DNA of 64,000 nucleotides from NCBI GenBank assembly GCA_016709145.1, contig JADJEK010000005.1:62001-126000 (forward strand), given 5' to 3'. A program made the translations under genes and the position numbers. This DNA is from Planctomycetota bacterium (GTDB lineage Bacteria; Planctomycetota; B15-G4; JADJEK01). Numbering within the stretch: the first letter of the stretch is position 1; each line of letters opens with the position of its first letter. Below the pieces are notes generated by a model. That model was not told the DNA's origin. It saw only the letters and a program-made list of their open reading frames with translations, and searched no databases. This document shows, piece after piece, positions 9,582-18,803 of the stretch.

Positions 9582-10916
9582 ATGTCCATGCGCTCGCTCG
9601 CGATCCGACTCGCCACCTGCATGACTGCCATCGTCGTAAGCGCCGATGCCGCAGTGATCAAGGTCAGCAAGAACGGTGCCTTGACCACGATTCAAGCCGG
9701 GATCGACGCGGCATCCGCCGGCGATGTCGTGCAGATCGGCGCGGGGGTCTACTCCGAGATCCTCACGGTGGACGTCACCCGCGTCGGCATCACGTTGAAG
9801 GCCAAAGGCAAGGTCGTCCTCGACGCGCTCGGCCCACTCGGAGTCGGACTCGGCCCCGCGATCACCGTCGAGGCCGCGAGCGTGCGGCTCCAAGGCCTGA
9901 CGATTCGCAACGCGGGGAGCACCGGCAACTTCGACGGCATCGGCATCCTGGCCCTCGGGTCGAACATCAGGGTCGAGAAGTGCTCGGTGTCGAACTGCGA
10001 CGACTTCGGCGTCGTGCTGGCGGCAGCCGGCGGCTTGCTGTCCCGATGCGTCTTCCGCTCGCTGGTCGACGCGATTGCCGTCGACGGCGGCAATGGCTCC
10101 GTGATCGATCGCTGCGTCGTACGCGGCGTCGATGGCGCGCTGAAGCTCGACCAAGGGACTTCGGTCGTCGTCGATCGCCTCGATGTCCGCCAGTGCGAAT
10201 CGAACGCAGTCGAAGTCGGCGCGACGAACACGGGCGGATTCGTGCTCCGCGACTCCAAGTTCGAGTGCGTCAGCGAGACCTGCGTCGTGCTGGAGGGTGA
10301 CGACGCCCTGATCGAGAGCAACCGATTCCGCTCGGTGGGCGGCGCACTCGTCTTGGCTAGCAACGACTGCATCGTTCGCGACAACCGCATCGACTTCGTT
10401 ACGTCGTTCGGCGCCGCGTTCTCGATCGGCACGACGACCAACACGCGCGTCGAAGCCAACGTGATCCGCGACTGCGCCACAGCCGCGATCCTGCTCGAGT
10501 CGACCAGTACGGGCGCGATTCTGTCGGACAACGTCGTACTACGCGCGGGCGACGAGAACTTCGTCGCGTACCAGGTCTTCGGCACCAATCACGTCCTCGA
10601 ACGCGAGCGCGTCTCGTTTGCCGGCGGCGACGCGTTCCGCTTCGACGGCATCGACCATGAGCTGTTCGACTGCGTCGCTCTCGACGCCGCCGTGGATGGT
10701 TTCGACGTCCTGAGTTCCGCGGACTTCGTCTCGCTCGACGGCTGCCTCGCACGTCGTTGCGCCGCGGAAGGCCTCGAGAACTCCGGCACTCTGACGAACT
10801 TCAACCAATGCACCGCGGATCAGAACCGCATCGACTTCGCCAACGACGGCACCTTCGTGGTCGTCGACGTGACCTTCGTCACCGGCGGCGCCGCCACCCC
10901 GCCCCAGATCGATTGA
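9582..10916 (+). CDS. Secreted right-handed parallel beta-helix protein B
   Basis: Paralogue of the preceding gene, 444 residues, with a signal peptide (SLAIRLATCMTAIVVSADA) and the opening LTTIQAGIDAASAGDVVQIG. That opening is typical of the family and nearly identical in gene C. The repeats carry many VEKCSVSNCDD- and IRDCATAA-like strands. The tail is VTGGAATPPQID. GGAGG precedes ATG 9582; a second ATG lies at 9588. Only 11 bases separate it from gene C, so the two are probably co-transcribed. Function is unknown; a cell-surface or matrix role is a guess from the family. Confidence 0.85.
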   Translation: MSMRSLAIRLATCMTAIVVSADAAVIKVSKNGALTTIQAGIDAASAGDVVQIGAGVYSEILTVDVTRVGITLKAKGKVVLDALGPLGVGLGPAITVEAASVRLQGLTIRNAGSTGNFDGIGILALGSNIRVEKCSVSNCDDFGVVLAAAGGLLSRCVFRSLVDAIAVDGGNGSVIDRCVVRGVDGALKLDQGTSVVVDRLDVRQCESNAVEVGATNTGGFVLRDSKFECVSETCVVLEGDDALIESNRFRSVGGALVLASNDCIVRDNRIDFVTSFGAAFSIGTTTNTRVEANVIRDCATAAILLESTSTGAILSDNVVLRAGDENFVAYQVFGTNHVLERERVSFAGGDAFRFDGIDHELFDCVALDAAVDGFDVLSSADFVSLDGCLARRCAAEGLENSGTLTNFNQCTADQNRIDFANDGTFVVVDVTFVTGGAATPPQID

Positions 10917-10927
10917 GGATCCACCCG

Positions 10928-12256
10928 ATGAACCGCGCTCGCCTGATCCACATCGCGTTCTGGATGACGTCGTTGGCGCCGACCCTCGACGCGAAGGTCG
11001 TCGTCGTGTCCCCGATTGGACCACTCTCGACGATCCAAGCCGGCGTCGACGCCGCTGCCGCGGGAGATGTCGTCCGCGTCCTGCCGGGCACCTACTTCGG
11101 CAACGTGACCGTGCCGTCGTCGAAGCCCGGACTCGTCGTGCAAGGCAAGGGCGTCGTGATCCTCGACGCCCGCGCGCAGGACGGCGGCGGCCTCGGCGCG
11201 GGCATCAACGTCGACGCCGCCGACGCGGTCGTGAAGGGCATCACGGTGCGCAACGCCGCTCAATTCGCGTCGTCGGGCGGCGATGGCTTCCTCGTGACCG
11301 GCGAGCGCGTGACCCTCTCGAACTGCCGCGTCGTCCACGCGCAGCAAGACGGCTTCGACGTCCGCGCGGACGACGTCCTCGTCACGAAGTGCACCGTGAT
11401 CTCGGGAGATCACGGCATCCGCATCAGCGGCGGCTCGCGCGTACGGGCGTTCAAGTGCGTCCTGCAGCAACAGAGCGTCGCGGGCGTGAAGCTCGACGAC
11501 GGCCCTGACGTCGTGCTCGACCGCCTCACGATCGTCGATTCGCGCAGGGACGGGATCCGCACGTTCAACCCCGTCGATCGAGTCAAGGTCACGCGTTGCA
11601 CGATCCGCGTCAGCGAGGTCGCCATCGACATCACTGGCGACGAAGCGGTCGTGACGTCGAACAGAGTCCTGTTCGCCGAGGTCGGCGCGTTCGTGAGCGG
11701 AAACCTGTCGACCGTGTCGAACAACCGGTTCGAGTCGATCCTGACCGCGGGCCGCGGAGCGATCGAGATCGCCGATGCCAACACCCTCGTCGCCAACAAC
11801 GTCTGCCGCGATTCCAACGTCTCGGCGATCCGCGTGCTCGCCGCGGGCAGCGGCGTCGTCCTGCGCAAGAACGTCGCGCTGCGCTGCGGGTCGCCGTCGC
11901 AAGAGTGCTTCCGGGTCGAGACGACGCTCGCGACGATCGAAGACTGCGTGGCCAAGGACGCGATCGGCACCGGATTCGGGGTCTCGGGGTCGAACACGAC
12001 GCTGATCGATTGCGTCGCCACGCGCTGCGCTCGCGATGGATTCAACGCCAACGTGTTCTCGACCGACACTTCGTTCGAACGATGCGTCGCGACGAAGTGC
12101 GACGGCGAGGGCTTCGAGAATCGTGGCGCCGGGACGACGCTGACGAAGTGCGTCGCGAAGCAGAATCGCATCGACGTCGCCAACGACGGCACGCTGACCC
12201 TGATCGCGACGAAGTTCACGACCGGCGGCGCGCAAACGCCGCCCGAGGTCGACTGA
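10928..12256 (+). CDS. Secreted right-handed parallel beta-helix protein C
   Basis: Third paralogue, 442 residues. The start at ATG 10928 follows GAGGATCCACCCG and opens a signal peptide (ARLIHIAFWMTSLAPTLDA), then LSTIQAGVDAAAAGDVVRVL. Cys-rich repeated strands follow (LSNCRVVHAQ, VTKCTVISG, IDCVATRCARDG, FERCVATKCDGEG, LTKCVAKQN). The C-terminal tail is TTGGAQTPPEVD. It is very close to gene B in length and layout, indicating tandem duplication. A hairpin after the stop probably ends the two-gene unit. Confidence 0.85.
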   Translation: MNRARLIHIAFWMTSLAPTLDAKVVVVSPIGPLSTIQAGVDAAAAGDVVRVLPGTYFGNVTVPSSKPGLVVQGKGVVILDARAQDGGGLGAGINVDAADAVVKGITVRNAAQFASSGGDGFLVTGERVTLSNCRVVHAQQDGFDVRADDVLVTKCTVISGDHGIRISGGSRVRAFKCVLQQQSVAGVKLDDGPDVVLDRLTIVDSRRDGIRTFNPVDRVKVTRCTIRVSEVAIDITGDEAVVTSNRVLFAEVGAFVSGNLSTVSNNRFESILTAGRGAIEIADANTLVANNVCRDSNVSAIRVLAAGSGVVLRKNVALRCGSPSQECFRVETTLATIEDCVAKDAIGTGFGVSGSNTTLIDCVATRCARDGFNANVFSTDTSFERCVATKCDGEGFENRGAGTTLTKCVAKQNRIDVANDGTLTLIATKFTTGGAQTPPEVD

Positions 12257-12280
12257 TCGACGTCGATCGGCCGACGTCGA
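12257..12280. terminator. Hairpin between convergent genes
   Basis: TCGACGTCG, loop ATCGGC, CGACGTCGA forms a 9-bp perfect stem immediately after the stop of beta-helix gene C and before the convergent membrane gene. There is no T-tract. Further CGACGTC repeats follow to 12291. Confidence 0.45.
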
Positions 12281-12290
12281 TCGACCGACG

Positions 12291-12950
12291 TCAGGCGTCC
12301 GACGAACGCGCCCGCACCATCACCGACGCCACCAACAGGCACGCGCCGCCGAGAGCTTCGAGGCACTCTTCCATCGGCGACGAATACGCGAGCTTGAACT
12401 TCTTGTCGCTCGTCACGGCGCGCCCCACGTGCTTGAACACGTTGCGGTCGAGGATCTGCGAGCCCGCGTAGCAGACGAATCCCGTCAGGAACAACGACAG
12501 CACGACGCGCCGGCCCGCGAGCGGCGCCATGCGCGCGGCATGCTTCCACGCGAGCCACGCCAACACGCCACCGCCGCCGACCAACACGATGCTGGCTCCG
12601 GCGAAGTGGATCTCGCGGCAGAACAGCACGGTCCCGAGCGCGCCGAGCCATCCGTGGATCCACGACCGCGCCACGGCGCACCGCACCCACGCGATCACCG
12701 CGAGAGTCGCGAGGATCGTCGGATGGACGATCTCCATCATCCCTTTGCAGGTCGGCTCGTCGTTCCAGCCGAAGACGTCGCGCGCCGCCAAAGTGCGGAA
12801 CGTCGCCAAGCCGACGATGGGAATCAGCGAGAACCAGGCGGCGTAATTGCGCCGGAACCAACCCCAGATGCGGGCGATCCGCGATCGCGGAACCGGTGAC
12901 GAAGACTCGGGGGTCGACGACGGCGGACGCGCGAGTTGGGCTTGCGGCAT
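12291..12950 (-). CDS. Multi-pass membrane protein, function unknown
   Basis: 219 residues with about five to six hydrophobic segments: AAWFSLIPIVGLATF, IVHPTILATLAVIAWV, SWIHGWLGALGTVLF, ASIVLVGGGGVLAWLAW, RRVVLSLFLTGFVCY and a C-terminal EALGGACLLVASVMV. Polar or charged residues in or next to the segments (HP, REIHF, MEECLE) could bind a metal or haem, but I recognise no family. The Pro/Ser-rich first 25 residues are low complexity, so a start nearer RRNYAAW is possible. Convergent with the beta-helix genes. Confidence 0.7.
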   Translation of the reverse strand: MPQAQLARPPSSTPESSSPVPRSRIARIWGWFRRNYAAWFSLIPIVGLATFRTLAARDVFGWNDEPTCKGMMEIVHPTILATLAVIAWVRCAVARSWIHGWLGALGTVLFCREIHFAGASIVLVGGGGVLAWLAWKHAARMAPLAGRRVVLSLFLTGFVCYAGSQILDRNVFKHVGRAVTSDKKFKLAYSSPMEECLEALGGACLLVASVMVRARSSDA

Positions 12951-13284
12951 GGGCGGACGGTGTAAGGACTCGAGCAGGCCGATTCAACGCGGCAGTCTCC
13001 GAGGACCCGGATCGCGAAATCGAACGTCGCCGGTCACGGGAGCGCAGAGCTCCGCGGACGTTCGCCCGGGCGTCCGGGCGAACGAACGCGCTTCTCTCGG
13101 TCCGCCGGAACCGAAGTTGCGCACCCCTTCCCGCAGGACTCTCGTCGCGGATCGCGACAAGCAGGGTCCGCCACGCCTCGAAGCGTCGTGCGCGACGCGA
13201 GAACGTTCCCGCCCGCTCCCGGGAGCCGACCGCGGCATGCGAAGTGCGCCCCCTCACCTCCGAGTCCACTTCACGGAGGACCCT
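12951..13284. other. Intergenic region before the beta-helix remnant
   Basis: About 330 bases without a supported gene. The only clear signal is GGAGG at 13276-13280, serving ATG 13285. Possible leftover sequence of the collapsed beta-helix gene was looked for by eye and not found. Confidence 0.4.
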
Positions 13285-13506
13285 ATGCACCGTCACTCGA
13301 TGCGCGCCTTCGCCATTCTCGTGCTCCTCGTGCTCATCGCTTCGCTCGGTGGTCGAGCCGACGCCGCCACGATCGTCGTCAAGAAGGGCACGATGGTGTC
13401 CACCATCCAAGCCGGCATCGATATCGCCGTCACCGCGCCGCTCGGCGTGTTCGAGGCCAACACGTTCTCGAGCGGCGGGCCGATCACCGTGCCCGAGATC
13501 AACTGA
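13285..13506 (+). pseudogene. Collapsed beta-helix paralogue: signal peptide joined to C-terminal tail
   Basis: A 73-codon frame with an intact GGAGG site and signal peptide (FAILVLLVLIASLGGRADA), then VSTIQAGIDIA, the family's opening motif. It passes straight to GVFEANTFSSGGPITVPEIN. The end matches the C-terminal tail of the three neighbouring beta-helix proteins (compare FNANTFGTGGSSALPQID in protein A). About 370 central residues are therefore missing in frame. The product, if made, would be a secreted peptide of about 50 residues. It is most simply an internal-deletion remnant, but the intact start, stop and ribosome site leave open a small functional protein. Confidence 0.7.
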
Positions 13507-13617
13507 TCCGCTGGAACTTCCGGCGTGACCTCGACTGGCCCGACATGTGGATCGGGTCTACACCTGGACCAAGGGCATCCTCTGCGCGGCGCGCGGCGCC
13601 GCAGGAAGGCGGCGATC

Positions 13618-13905
13618 ATGCCGACGATCGACGATGTCTTGAAACGCGTGCGCATCGAACTCGACGACGCGAAGGACAAGCTCGAGGTCTGGCGCGAACA
13701 CGCCAAGGTGAAGGGCAGCCTCGCGAAGCTCGAGGTCAAGCAAGCGATCGACCGCGTCTACACGGCCGCCGTGACCGTCGAGAACAAGATCGACGACGCC
13801 GAGAAGGACGCCGGCCGCACGTGGGACCACATGAAGCACGGAGTCGAGCACGCGTGGCAAGAGCTGAAGCACGCGGTCGCGGAAGCGCGCAAGCACTTCT
13901 CGTGA
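13618..13905 (+). CDS. Small helical (coiled-coil) protein, 95 residues
   Basis: Short, charged, probably all-helical protein: heptad-like LKRVRIELDDAKDKLEVWREHAK, then KIDDAEKDAGRTWDH and VEHAWQELKHAVAEARKHF. It lacks a signal peptide or membrane segment. The layout resembles apolipoprotein- or stress-protein-like amphipathic helices found in many bacteria, but no family is assigned. GGAAGG precedes ATG 13618 by a suitable distance. It lies tail to tail with the TPR lipoprotein, 15 bases apart. Confidence 0.7.
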   Translation: MPTIDDVLKRVRIELDDAKDKLEVWREHAKVKGSLAKLEVKQAIDRVYTAAVTVENKIDDAEKDAGRTWDHMKHGVEHAWQELKHAVAEARKHFS

Positions 13906-13920
13906 CCGCGTGACGCAAGG

Positions 13921-15612
13921 TCAACGCTTCGGCACGAGCATCCGCAACGCGCCGAATCCCACGCCTGGCTGACAGAAGCACGGCGAACGCAATTCCACGT
14001 CCGCATGCGCGAACGCTTCGCGATGACGGCGGCGCGCGTCCGCAGCGGCGTTCGCATCGCCGAGCCCCTCCATCGCTTGGCTCAGCCCGAACAGCGCCCA
14101 GCCGTTCTCGGGGAACCGCGCGAGGTCCTCGCGGAACACACGCGCCGCTTCGTCGAAGCGACCGGCTTCGAGAAGCGCGGCTCCGAGCGGATGACGCGCC
14201 GGCATCATCCAGTCCGGCGGCTCCATGTAGAGCAGCGTGTCCTCGGTCGCGACCGCGGCGCGCAGCAGCGCGAGCCCGCCGTCGCGATCGCCCCGCCGGA
14301 ACGCCAACTCGCCGGCCAGGAGGTCGCGCGCGATGCGGATCACCACGCGTGCTTCGTTGATGCCGATGATGCGCGCGTCGAGCTTCGCGGCCGTGGCCTC
14401 CAACGCCGCCAGTTCGTGCGCTGCTTCGTCGGTGCGGTCGAGTGCCGTCAGCGCGACGCCGCGTGCGTAATGACGCGTCGCGTTCGCGAACGGCAAGTGC
14501 TCCGCGAACGCGGGCAGTTCGAGGATCTCGCTCCACTTGCCGAAGCGCACGAGCACGTGGACTTCGACCGGCGCGAAGCCGTCCGCGATCGCGCCGGCTT
14601 CACGGATGAACTCCTGCGGCATGCCATCGATCATCGCGCGCGCCGCGGCGTGCGCGTTCGCGAAGTTGCCTTGCATCATCGACGTAAACGCGAGGAAGTG
14701 CGGGTTGTGCGCCATGTAGACCCGGTAGAAGCCCGCGCGCGGCGTGGCCGCTTCGAGACGCGCGTCCGCGGCCATCGCGACGCGATTCGCTTCGCTCGCG
14801 AGTTCGAAGTCGCCGAGGCGGATGTCGATGTGCGCGGGCATGTGCAGCAGATGCCCCGCGTCGGGAGTCAGCGAACGCAAGCGGTCCGCCGCGGCCTTGG
14901 CCTTCTGCGGCATCGGCCCGGCCTCCATCGCGTGGATGTAGAGGTGGTTCAGACCCGGGTTGGTCGGGAAGCGTTCGAGGTCGCGTTCGAGGATCGCGAT
15001 GAACTCGGTCGTGTTGCCCTTCGGCGCGCCGTCGGCCGCCCAGTAATCCCACGGCTGCAGATCCATGAGGGCTTCGGCCGTGAGCGCACCGACGTCGGGA
15101 TCGTCCGGGAACCGCGCGTGGACGGTGCGCATCGCGTCGGCGTACGCCCGATCGAGCGGAGCGCGCGGCGCGTCGGGATCGGCGCTGTAGCGCGCTCCGA
15201 GCGCTTCGATCAACGCGCGCTCGACGGGCGAGGCGCGGTCGGCGCGCGCGTCGGCCTCGGTCCACGCAGCGAACGCGGCTCGTGCTCGGTCGCGCGGTAG
15301 GTCGGGCTTGTTCACGTGCGGGCCGTGCACGAGCGCGATCCCCCAATACGGCATGGGATGGCTCGGATCGTGACGCGCCGCGGCCTCGAACCGGCGCACG
15401 GCCTCGTCGTGGTTGAACGCGTAGGCGAGCGTCAGTCCTTCGTCGAAGCAGCGTTGAGCGTCCGCCGATGCGAACCCGCTCGGGCGCGACCACGGCCCGA
15501 GATCGAGCGACACCAGCGCATCGCCAGAACGCGCCGCGAGCGCGCAACCGTTCACCAACGACAACAAAGCCGCGCCCGCCACGAAAGCGGCGCCGATGCA
15601 CATGCGGTTCAT
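13921..15612 (-). CDS. TPR-repeat lipoprotein
   Basis: 563-residue predicted lipoprotein. It starts at ATG 15612 after GGAGG; the signal peptide ends in lipobox LVNGC with Cys23. Tetratricopeptide-type helices follow (FDEGLTLAYAFNHDEAVRRF, YWGIALVHGPH, NHLYIHAMEAGP, RHPLGAALLEAGRFDEAARV, GWALFGLSQAMEGLGD). HLYIHAMEA and HLLHMPAHIDIRLG are shared by a family of long bacterial TPR proteins of unknown function. A scaffold or binding role at the membrane is inferred from TPRs. No enzymatic motif is visible. It is downstream of, and in the same direction as, the lysine operon, 124 bases from lysA. Confidence 0.85.
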   Translation of the reverse strand: MNRMCIGAAFVAGAALLSLVNGCALAARSGDALVSLDLGPWSRPSGFASADAQRCFDEGLTLAYAFNHDEAVRRFEAAARHDPSHPMPYWGIALVHGPHVNKPDLPRDRARAAFAAWTEADARADRASPVERALIEALGARYSADPDAPRAPLDRAYADAMRTVHARFPDDPDVGALTAEALMDLQPWDYWAADGAPKGNTTEFIAILERDLERFPTNPGLNHLYIHAMEAGPMPQKAKAAADRLRSLTPDAGHLLHMPAHIDIRLGDFELASEANRVAMAADARLEAATPRAGFYRVYMAHNPHFLAFTSMMQGNFANAHAAARAMIDGMPQEFIREAGAIADGFAPVEVHVLVRFGKWSEILELPAFAEHLPFANATRHYARGVALTALDRTDEAAHELAALEATAAKLDARIIGINEARVVIRIARDLLAGELAFRRGDRDGGLALLRAAVATEDTLLYMEPPDWMMPARHPLGAALLEAGRFDEAARVFREDLARFPENGWALFGLSQAMEGLGDANAAADARRRHREAFAHADVELRSPCFCQPGVGFGALRMLVPKR

Positions 15613-15736
15613 GGAACGACCTCCTCGATCTTCACTCGTTCGATCGACCCGCCGCACGAGGCGACGGCAAGCGTCGCAACCGACACGGAATCTCGGGAGC
15701 CGCGCTCCCTCGCCGTGGACGCGCGAGTCGACACGG

Positions 15737-16879
15737 TCAGACCGCGATCTCCTTCGCCTCGGGATGGCTGAGGAACTTCGTCATCGCTTCGGTCGCGCCG
15801 TACGCGCCCGTACGCAGGAATGCGAGCAGAGCGCCGGGGTCGAGCGCAGGCAAGTCGACGTCGCCGAGGCGATCGAGGCTCGTGCACAACGGTCCGGCCA
15901 ATGTCGTCGGCGACGACGCGCCATCGACCCCGATCGCGCGCACCGGGAACGGTTGACCGACGAGCAACGGGCGCAGGAGATGGTTCACGCCGGCTTCGAG
16001 GATCGTGAAGCGCGTGCCGCGGCTGAACTTCGTGCGCACCACACGCGTGAGGTACACGCCGCAGCGCGCGGCGAGGTAGCGCCCGGGCTCGACGATCACG
16101 CGGCCTTGGAACCAATCGTGTTCGGCGAGCAACCGCTCGAGGTTCTCTCCGACCGCGACGACGTCGAGCTCCGCGACTCCCGGCGCGTAGGCGACGCCGA
16201 GACCGCCGCCGAGGTCGATCTGCTCGAGGTCGAAGTGGAACTCCTTGACCATGCGCCGTGCGAGTGCGAACACGGCGGCGTGATTCGCGGCGAGCCGATC
16301 CGCGGTCAACTCGTTCGAGGCCGCGAACACATGCAGTCCCGCGATCCGCACGCGACGCAACCGCGCGGCGCGCCGTGCGAGCTCGGGCAAGTCCTCCTCG
16401 TCGACACCGAACGCCGACGGTCCGTTGCCGCCGAGGATGCGCGTGCTCTCCTCGATCGCGGCCAGCGGATGCACGCGCAGGTTGACCGCGATGCGCGAAG
16501 GCGCGAGTTGCTCGACGCGCTCGAGGTCCTCGAAGCCCTCGGCTTGGATCCGCGCGCGCAGGTCGAGAGCGTGCTTCAACTCCGCCGTGTGCTTGCCGGG
16601 TCCGGTGAAGAACAAACGACCCGACGCGAGCGACTCGACGCGCGTGAGCTCACCGGACGACGCGCAATCGAACGACGCACCGAGATCCGCGAACGTGCGC
16701 AGCAGCGCGGCGTGCGGATTGGCTTTCACCGCGTACGCGATCGTCACGCGCGCGGGCAAGGCTGCGCGCAGACGCTCGTAGTCGGAACGCGCCGTCGCCA
16801 GGTCGTAGACGAAGCACGGCGTGCCGTGCTCGTTCGCGAGCGCGGCCAGACGTGCGTCGTCGTCCGCGAACGAGGTCAC
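15737..16879 (-). CDS. lysA: PLP-dependent decarboxylase, probable diaminopimelate decarboxylase
   Basis: Fold-type III PLP decarboxylase of 380 residues. PLP Lys52 is in AYAVKANP, the phosphate-binding loop is GGGLGVAY, and EPGRYLAA follows. As the last gene of a complete dap operon it most likely converts meso-diaminopimelate to lysine. Two landmarks differ from textbook LysA: HxGS reads HVFAAS, and CESGD reads CTSLD (Cys kept). Both resemble the siderophore/exosortase-associated decarboxylase branch, so the substrate could differ. The GTG start at 16879 overlaps the dapC stop (GTGA), with GGAG upstream. Confidence 0.75.
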   Translation of the reverse strand: MTSFADDDARLAALANEHGTPCFVYDLATARSDYERLRAALPARVTIAYAVKANPHAALLRTFADLGASFDCASSGELTRVESLASGRLFFTGPGKHTAELKHALDLRARIQAEGFEDLERVEQLAPSRIAVNLRVHPLAAIEESTRILGGNGPSAFGVDEEDLPELARRAARLRRVRIAGLHVFAASNELTADRLAANHAAVFALARRMVKEFHFDLEQIDLGGGLGVAYAPGVAELDVVAVGENLERLLAEHDWFQGRVIVEPGRYLAARCGVYLTRVVRTKFSRGTRFTILEAGVNHLLRPLLVGQPFPVRAIGVDGASSPTTLAGPLCTSLDRLGDVDLPALDPGALLAFLRTGAYGATEAMTKFLSHPEAKEIAV

Positions 16880-17997
16880 CCGCGACTCCAATACGGCGCC
16901 ATTCGGCGCACGCCTTCCTCGATCTGTTCGGGCTTGGCCGCGAACGACAGGCGCGCGTGCTTGCGACCGCGTTCGCCGAACGCGAGGCCCGGGATCAACA
17001 CGACTTTGCCTTCGTCGCGCAACCGCAGGCAGAACGCGAACGGGTCGGCGTGCGCGCCTTCGGGCAACGCCAGCCAGTAGTAGAACGACCCGTCCGGCAC
17101 GCGCGCTTCCTGGCCCAGATGGCGACGCAACGCGCCTTGCAGCGCGTCGAAGCGGCGCGCGACTTCCGCCCGCGATTGCGCGAGCACGCGTTCGGCGTCG
17201 TCGAGCAGCGCCTTCGCGGCGAGCTGACACGGCCGCGCGGCCGCGGTCGTCGCATACGCGTGGACGACTTTCGCCGGCGCGAGCACTTCGGTCGGGCCCA
17301 CGGCCCAACCGACGCGCAGCCCCGGCGCAGCGAACCCCTTGCTGATCGAGGCGACCACGACGGCGTCCTTCGCGACGTCGCGGATCGACGCGCAGCGCCG
17401 CTCGAGATAGAGGTCGCGGTAGACCTCGTCCGAGACGACGACCACCCCGCGCACGCGACACGCATCGGCGATCCGCCGCAACGCGTCGACGCTTCCGGCC
17501 GCGCCGGTCGGATTCGACGGCACGTTCAACAGCGCCATCTTCGCGCGCGGCGCGGCGACCAACGCGCGCTCGAACGCCGCGGCGTCGAGCCGGAACCGAT
17601 CGTCCTCCGCGAGCTCGTAGCGCACGACTTCGGCACCGACGAGCTGCGCGATGCCCGAGTACGCGATGAACCCGGGATCGGGCAGCAGCACCTGGTCGCC
17701 GGGATCGAGCCACGCCTGCATCATCACGAACAGCGCCTCTTGCGAGCCGTTCGTGACCAGCACTTCGTCGGCGGTCACGCCGGTAAATGCACCGATCGCC
17801 GTGCGCAGCTCGAGCAGGCCGACGTTCAAGCCGTAGCCGCAGATGCCTCGCGTCTCCGCGAGCGCGCGGCGCGCGGGCTCGGGCAACTCCCACGTCGGCT
17901 CGCCGAGTCCGAGCGGCATCGCATCGGGCGGTGCGCCGTCGGAGACGCGACGGATCGCGGACGGCTGCAACGTGGCGACGGTGGCGGCAGGCTTCAT
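16876..17997 (-). CDS. dapC: Aminotransferase class I/II, probable N-succinyl-diaminopimelate aminotransferase
   Basis: 373-residue PLP aminotransferase. The PLP Lys220 is in SISKGFAAPGLRVGW, with SNPTG around Asn162 and VSDEVY with Asp190. It is placed between dapD and lysA in an operon that also has dapE. It therefore most likely transfers amino nitrogen from glutamate to N-succinyl-2-amino-6-ketopimelate. Sequence alone would allow other substrates (aspartate, LL-DAP); the succinylase genes argue for DapC rather than DapL. ATG 17997 overlaps the dapD stop (ATGA). Confidence 0.8.
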   Translation of the reverse strand: MKPAATVATLQPSAIRRVSDGAPPDAMPLGLGEPTWELPEPARRALAETRGICGYGLNVGLLELRTAIGAFTGVTADEVLVTNGSQEALFVMMQAWLDPGDQVLLPDPGFIAYSGIAQLVGAEVVRYELAEDDRFRLDAAAFERALVAAPRAKMALLNVPSNPTGAAGSVDALRRIADACRVRGVVVVSDEVYRDLYLERRCASIRDVAKDAVVVASISKGFAAPGLRVGWAVGPTEVLAPAKVVHAYATTAAARPCQLAAKALLDDAERVLAQSRAEVARRFDALQGALRRHLGQEARVPDGSFYYWLALPEGAHADPFAFCLRLRDEGKVVLIPGLAFGERGRKHARLSFAAKPEQIEEGVRRMAPYWSRG

Positions 17998-18803
17998 CGC
18001 AGGGCTTCCTCCAGCGCGACGGCGGCGGCGGTCTTGGCGTCGCGATACTTGACGATCAACGGAGCGGACAGACCGAGTCCGCGATCGTGCGCGTAGCGGC
18101 CAGGCGCCGCGCGGACTCCGGGCACGACGACGGCGCCGGCGGGCACTTCGCCCTTCCAGACCCGTTCGTGCACGAGGTCGTGGATCGGCGTCGACGCGGT
18201 CAACACCACGCCCGACGCGAGCACGGCGCGCGCTTTGACGTGCACGCCTTCGAACACGCCGACGAGACCGCCGACGAACGCTTCGTCCTCGACCACGACG
18301 GGCCGCGCACCGGCGGGTTCGAGCACGCCGCCGATCTGCGCTCCGGCCGACAGATGCACGCGCTTGCCCACTTGAGCGCACGAGCCGACCAGCGCATGGC
18401 TGTCGACCAGCGTGCCTTCGTCGACGTACGCGCCGACGTTGACGTACGCGGGCGGCATCACGATGACGCCGCGCGCGAGGTACGCGCCGCGGCGCACCGA
18501 CGTGCCGCCGGGCACGATGCGTACTCCGTGCTCGGGCGTGAACTCGCGCGGCGGGTACGCGCTCTTGTCGACGAAGTCCGTGCCGAAGCGCATCGCGACG
18601 ACGCTCGATGCGCGGAAGCCCGCGAGGATGCCGGTCTTCACCCAGGCATTCACGCGGACTTCGTCGCCCACGAGTTCGGCGGCGCGCACGTCGCCGCGCT
18701 CGAGCTGTTCGAGCAACGCGGCGTGCGCGCCCGCGAACGCGGGATCGGCGACGATCCCGTCCAGCGGTCGCTCGAAGAACGCGGCCAACTCGCTCGCGCG
18801 CAT
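17994..18803 (-). CDS. dapD: Tetrahydrodipicolinate N-succinyltransferase
   Basis: 269 residues. It transfers succinyl from succinyl-CoA to tetrahydrodipicolinate, committing to the succinylase branch of lysine and peptidoglycan precursor synthesis. The N-terminal helical part precedes the DapD signature RVNAWVKTGILAGFR. A left-handed beta-helix of hexapeptide repeats follows (PPAYVNVGAYVDEGTLVDSH, AQVGKRVHLSAGAQIGGV, VEDEAFVGGLVGVFEGVHV). The start overlaps the dapA stop by one base (TGATG), indicating coupling. Confidence 0.95.
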   Translation of the reverse strand: MRASELAAFFERPLDGIVADPAFAGAHAALLEQLERGDVRAAELVGDEVRVNAWVKTGILAGFRASSVVAMRFGTDFVDKSAYPPREFTPEHGVRIVPGGTSVRRGAYLARGVIVMPPAYVNVGAYVDEGTLVDSHALVGSCAQVGKRVHLSAGAQIGGVLEPAGARPVVVEDEAFVGGLVGVFEGVHVKARAVLASGVVLTASTPIHDLVHERVWKGEVPAGAVVVPGVRAAPGRYAHDRGLGLSAPLIVKYRDAKTAAAVALEEALR

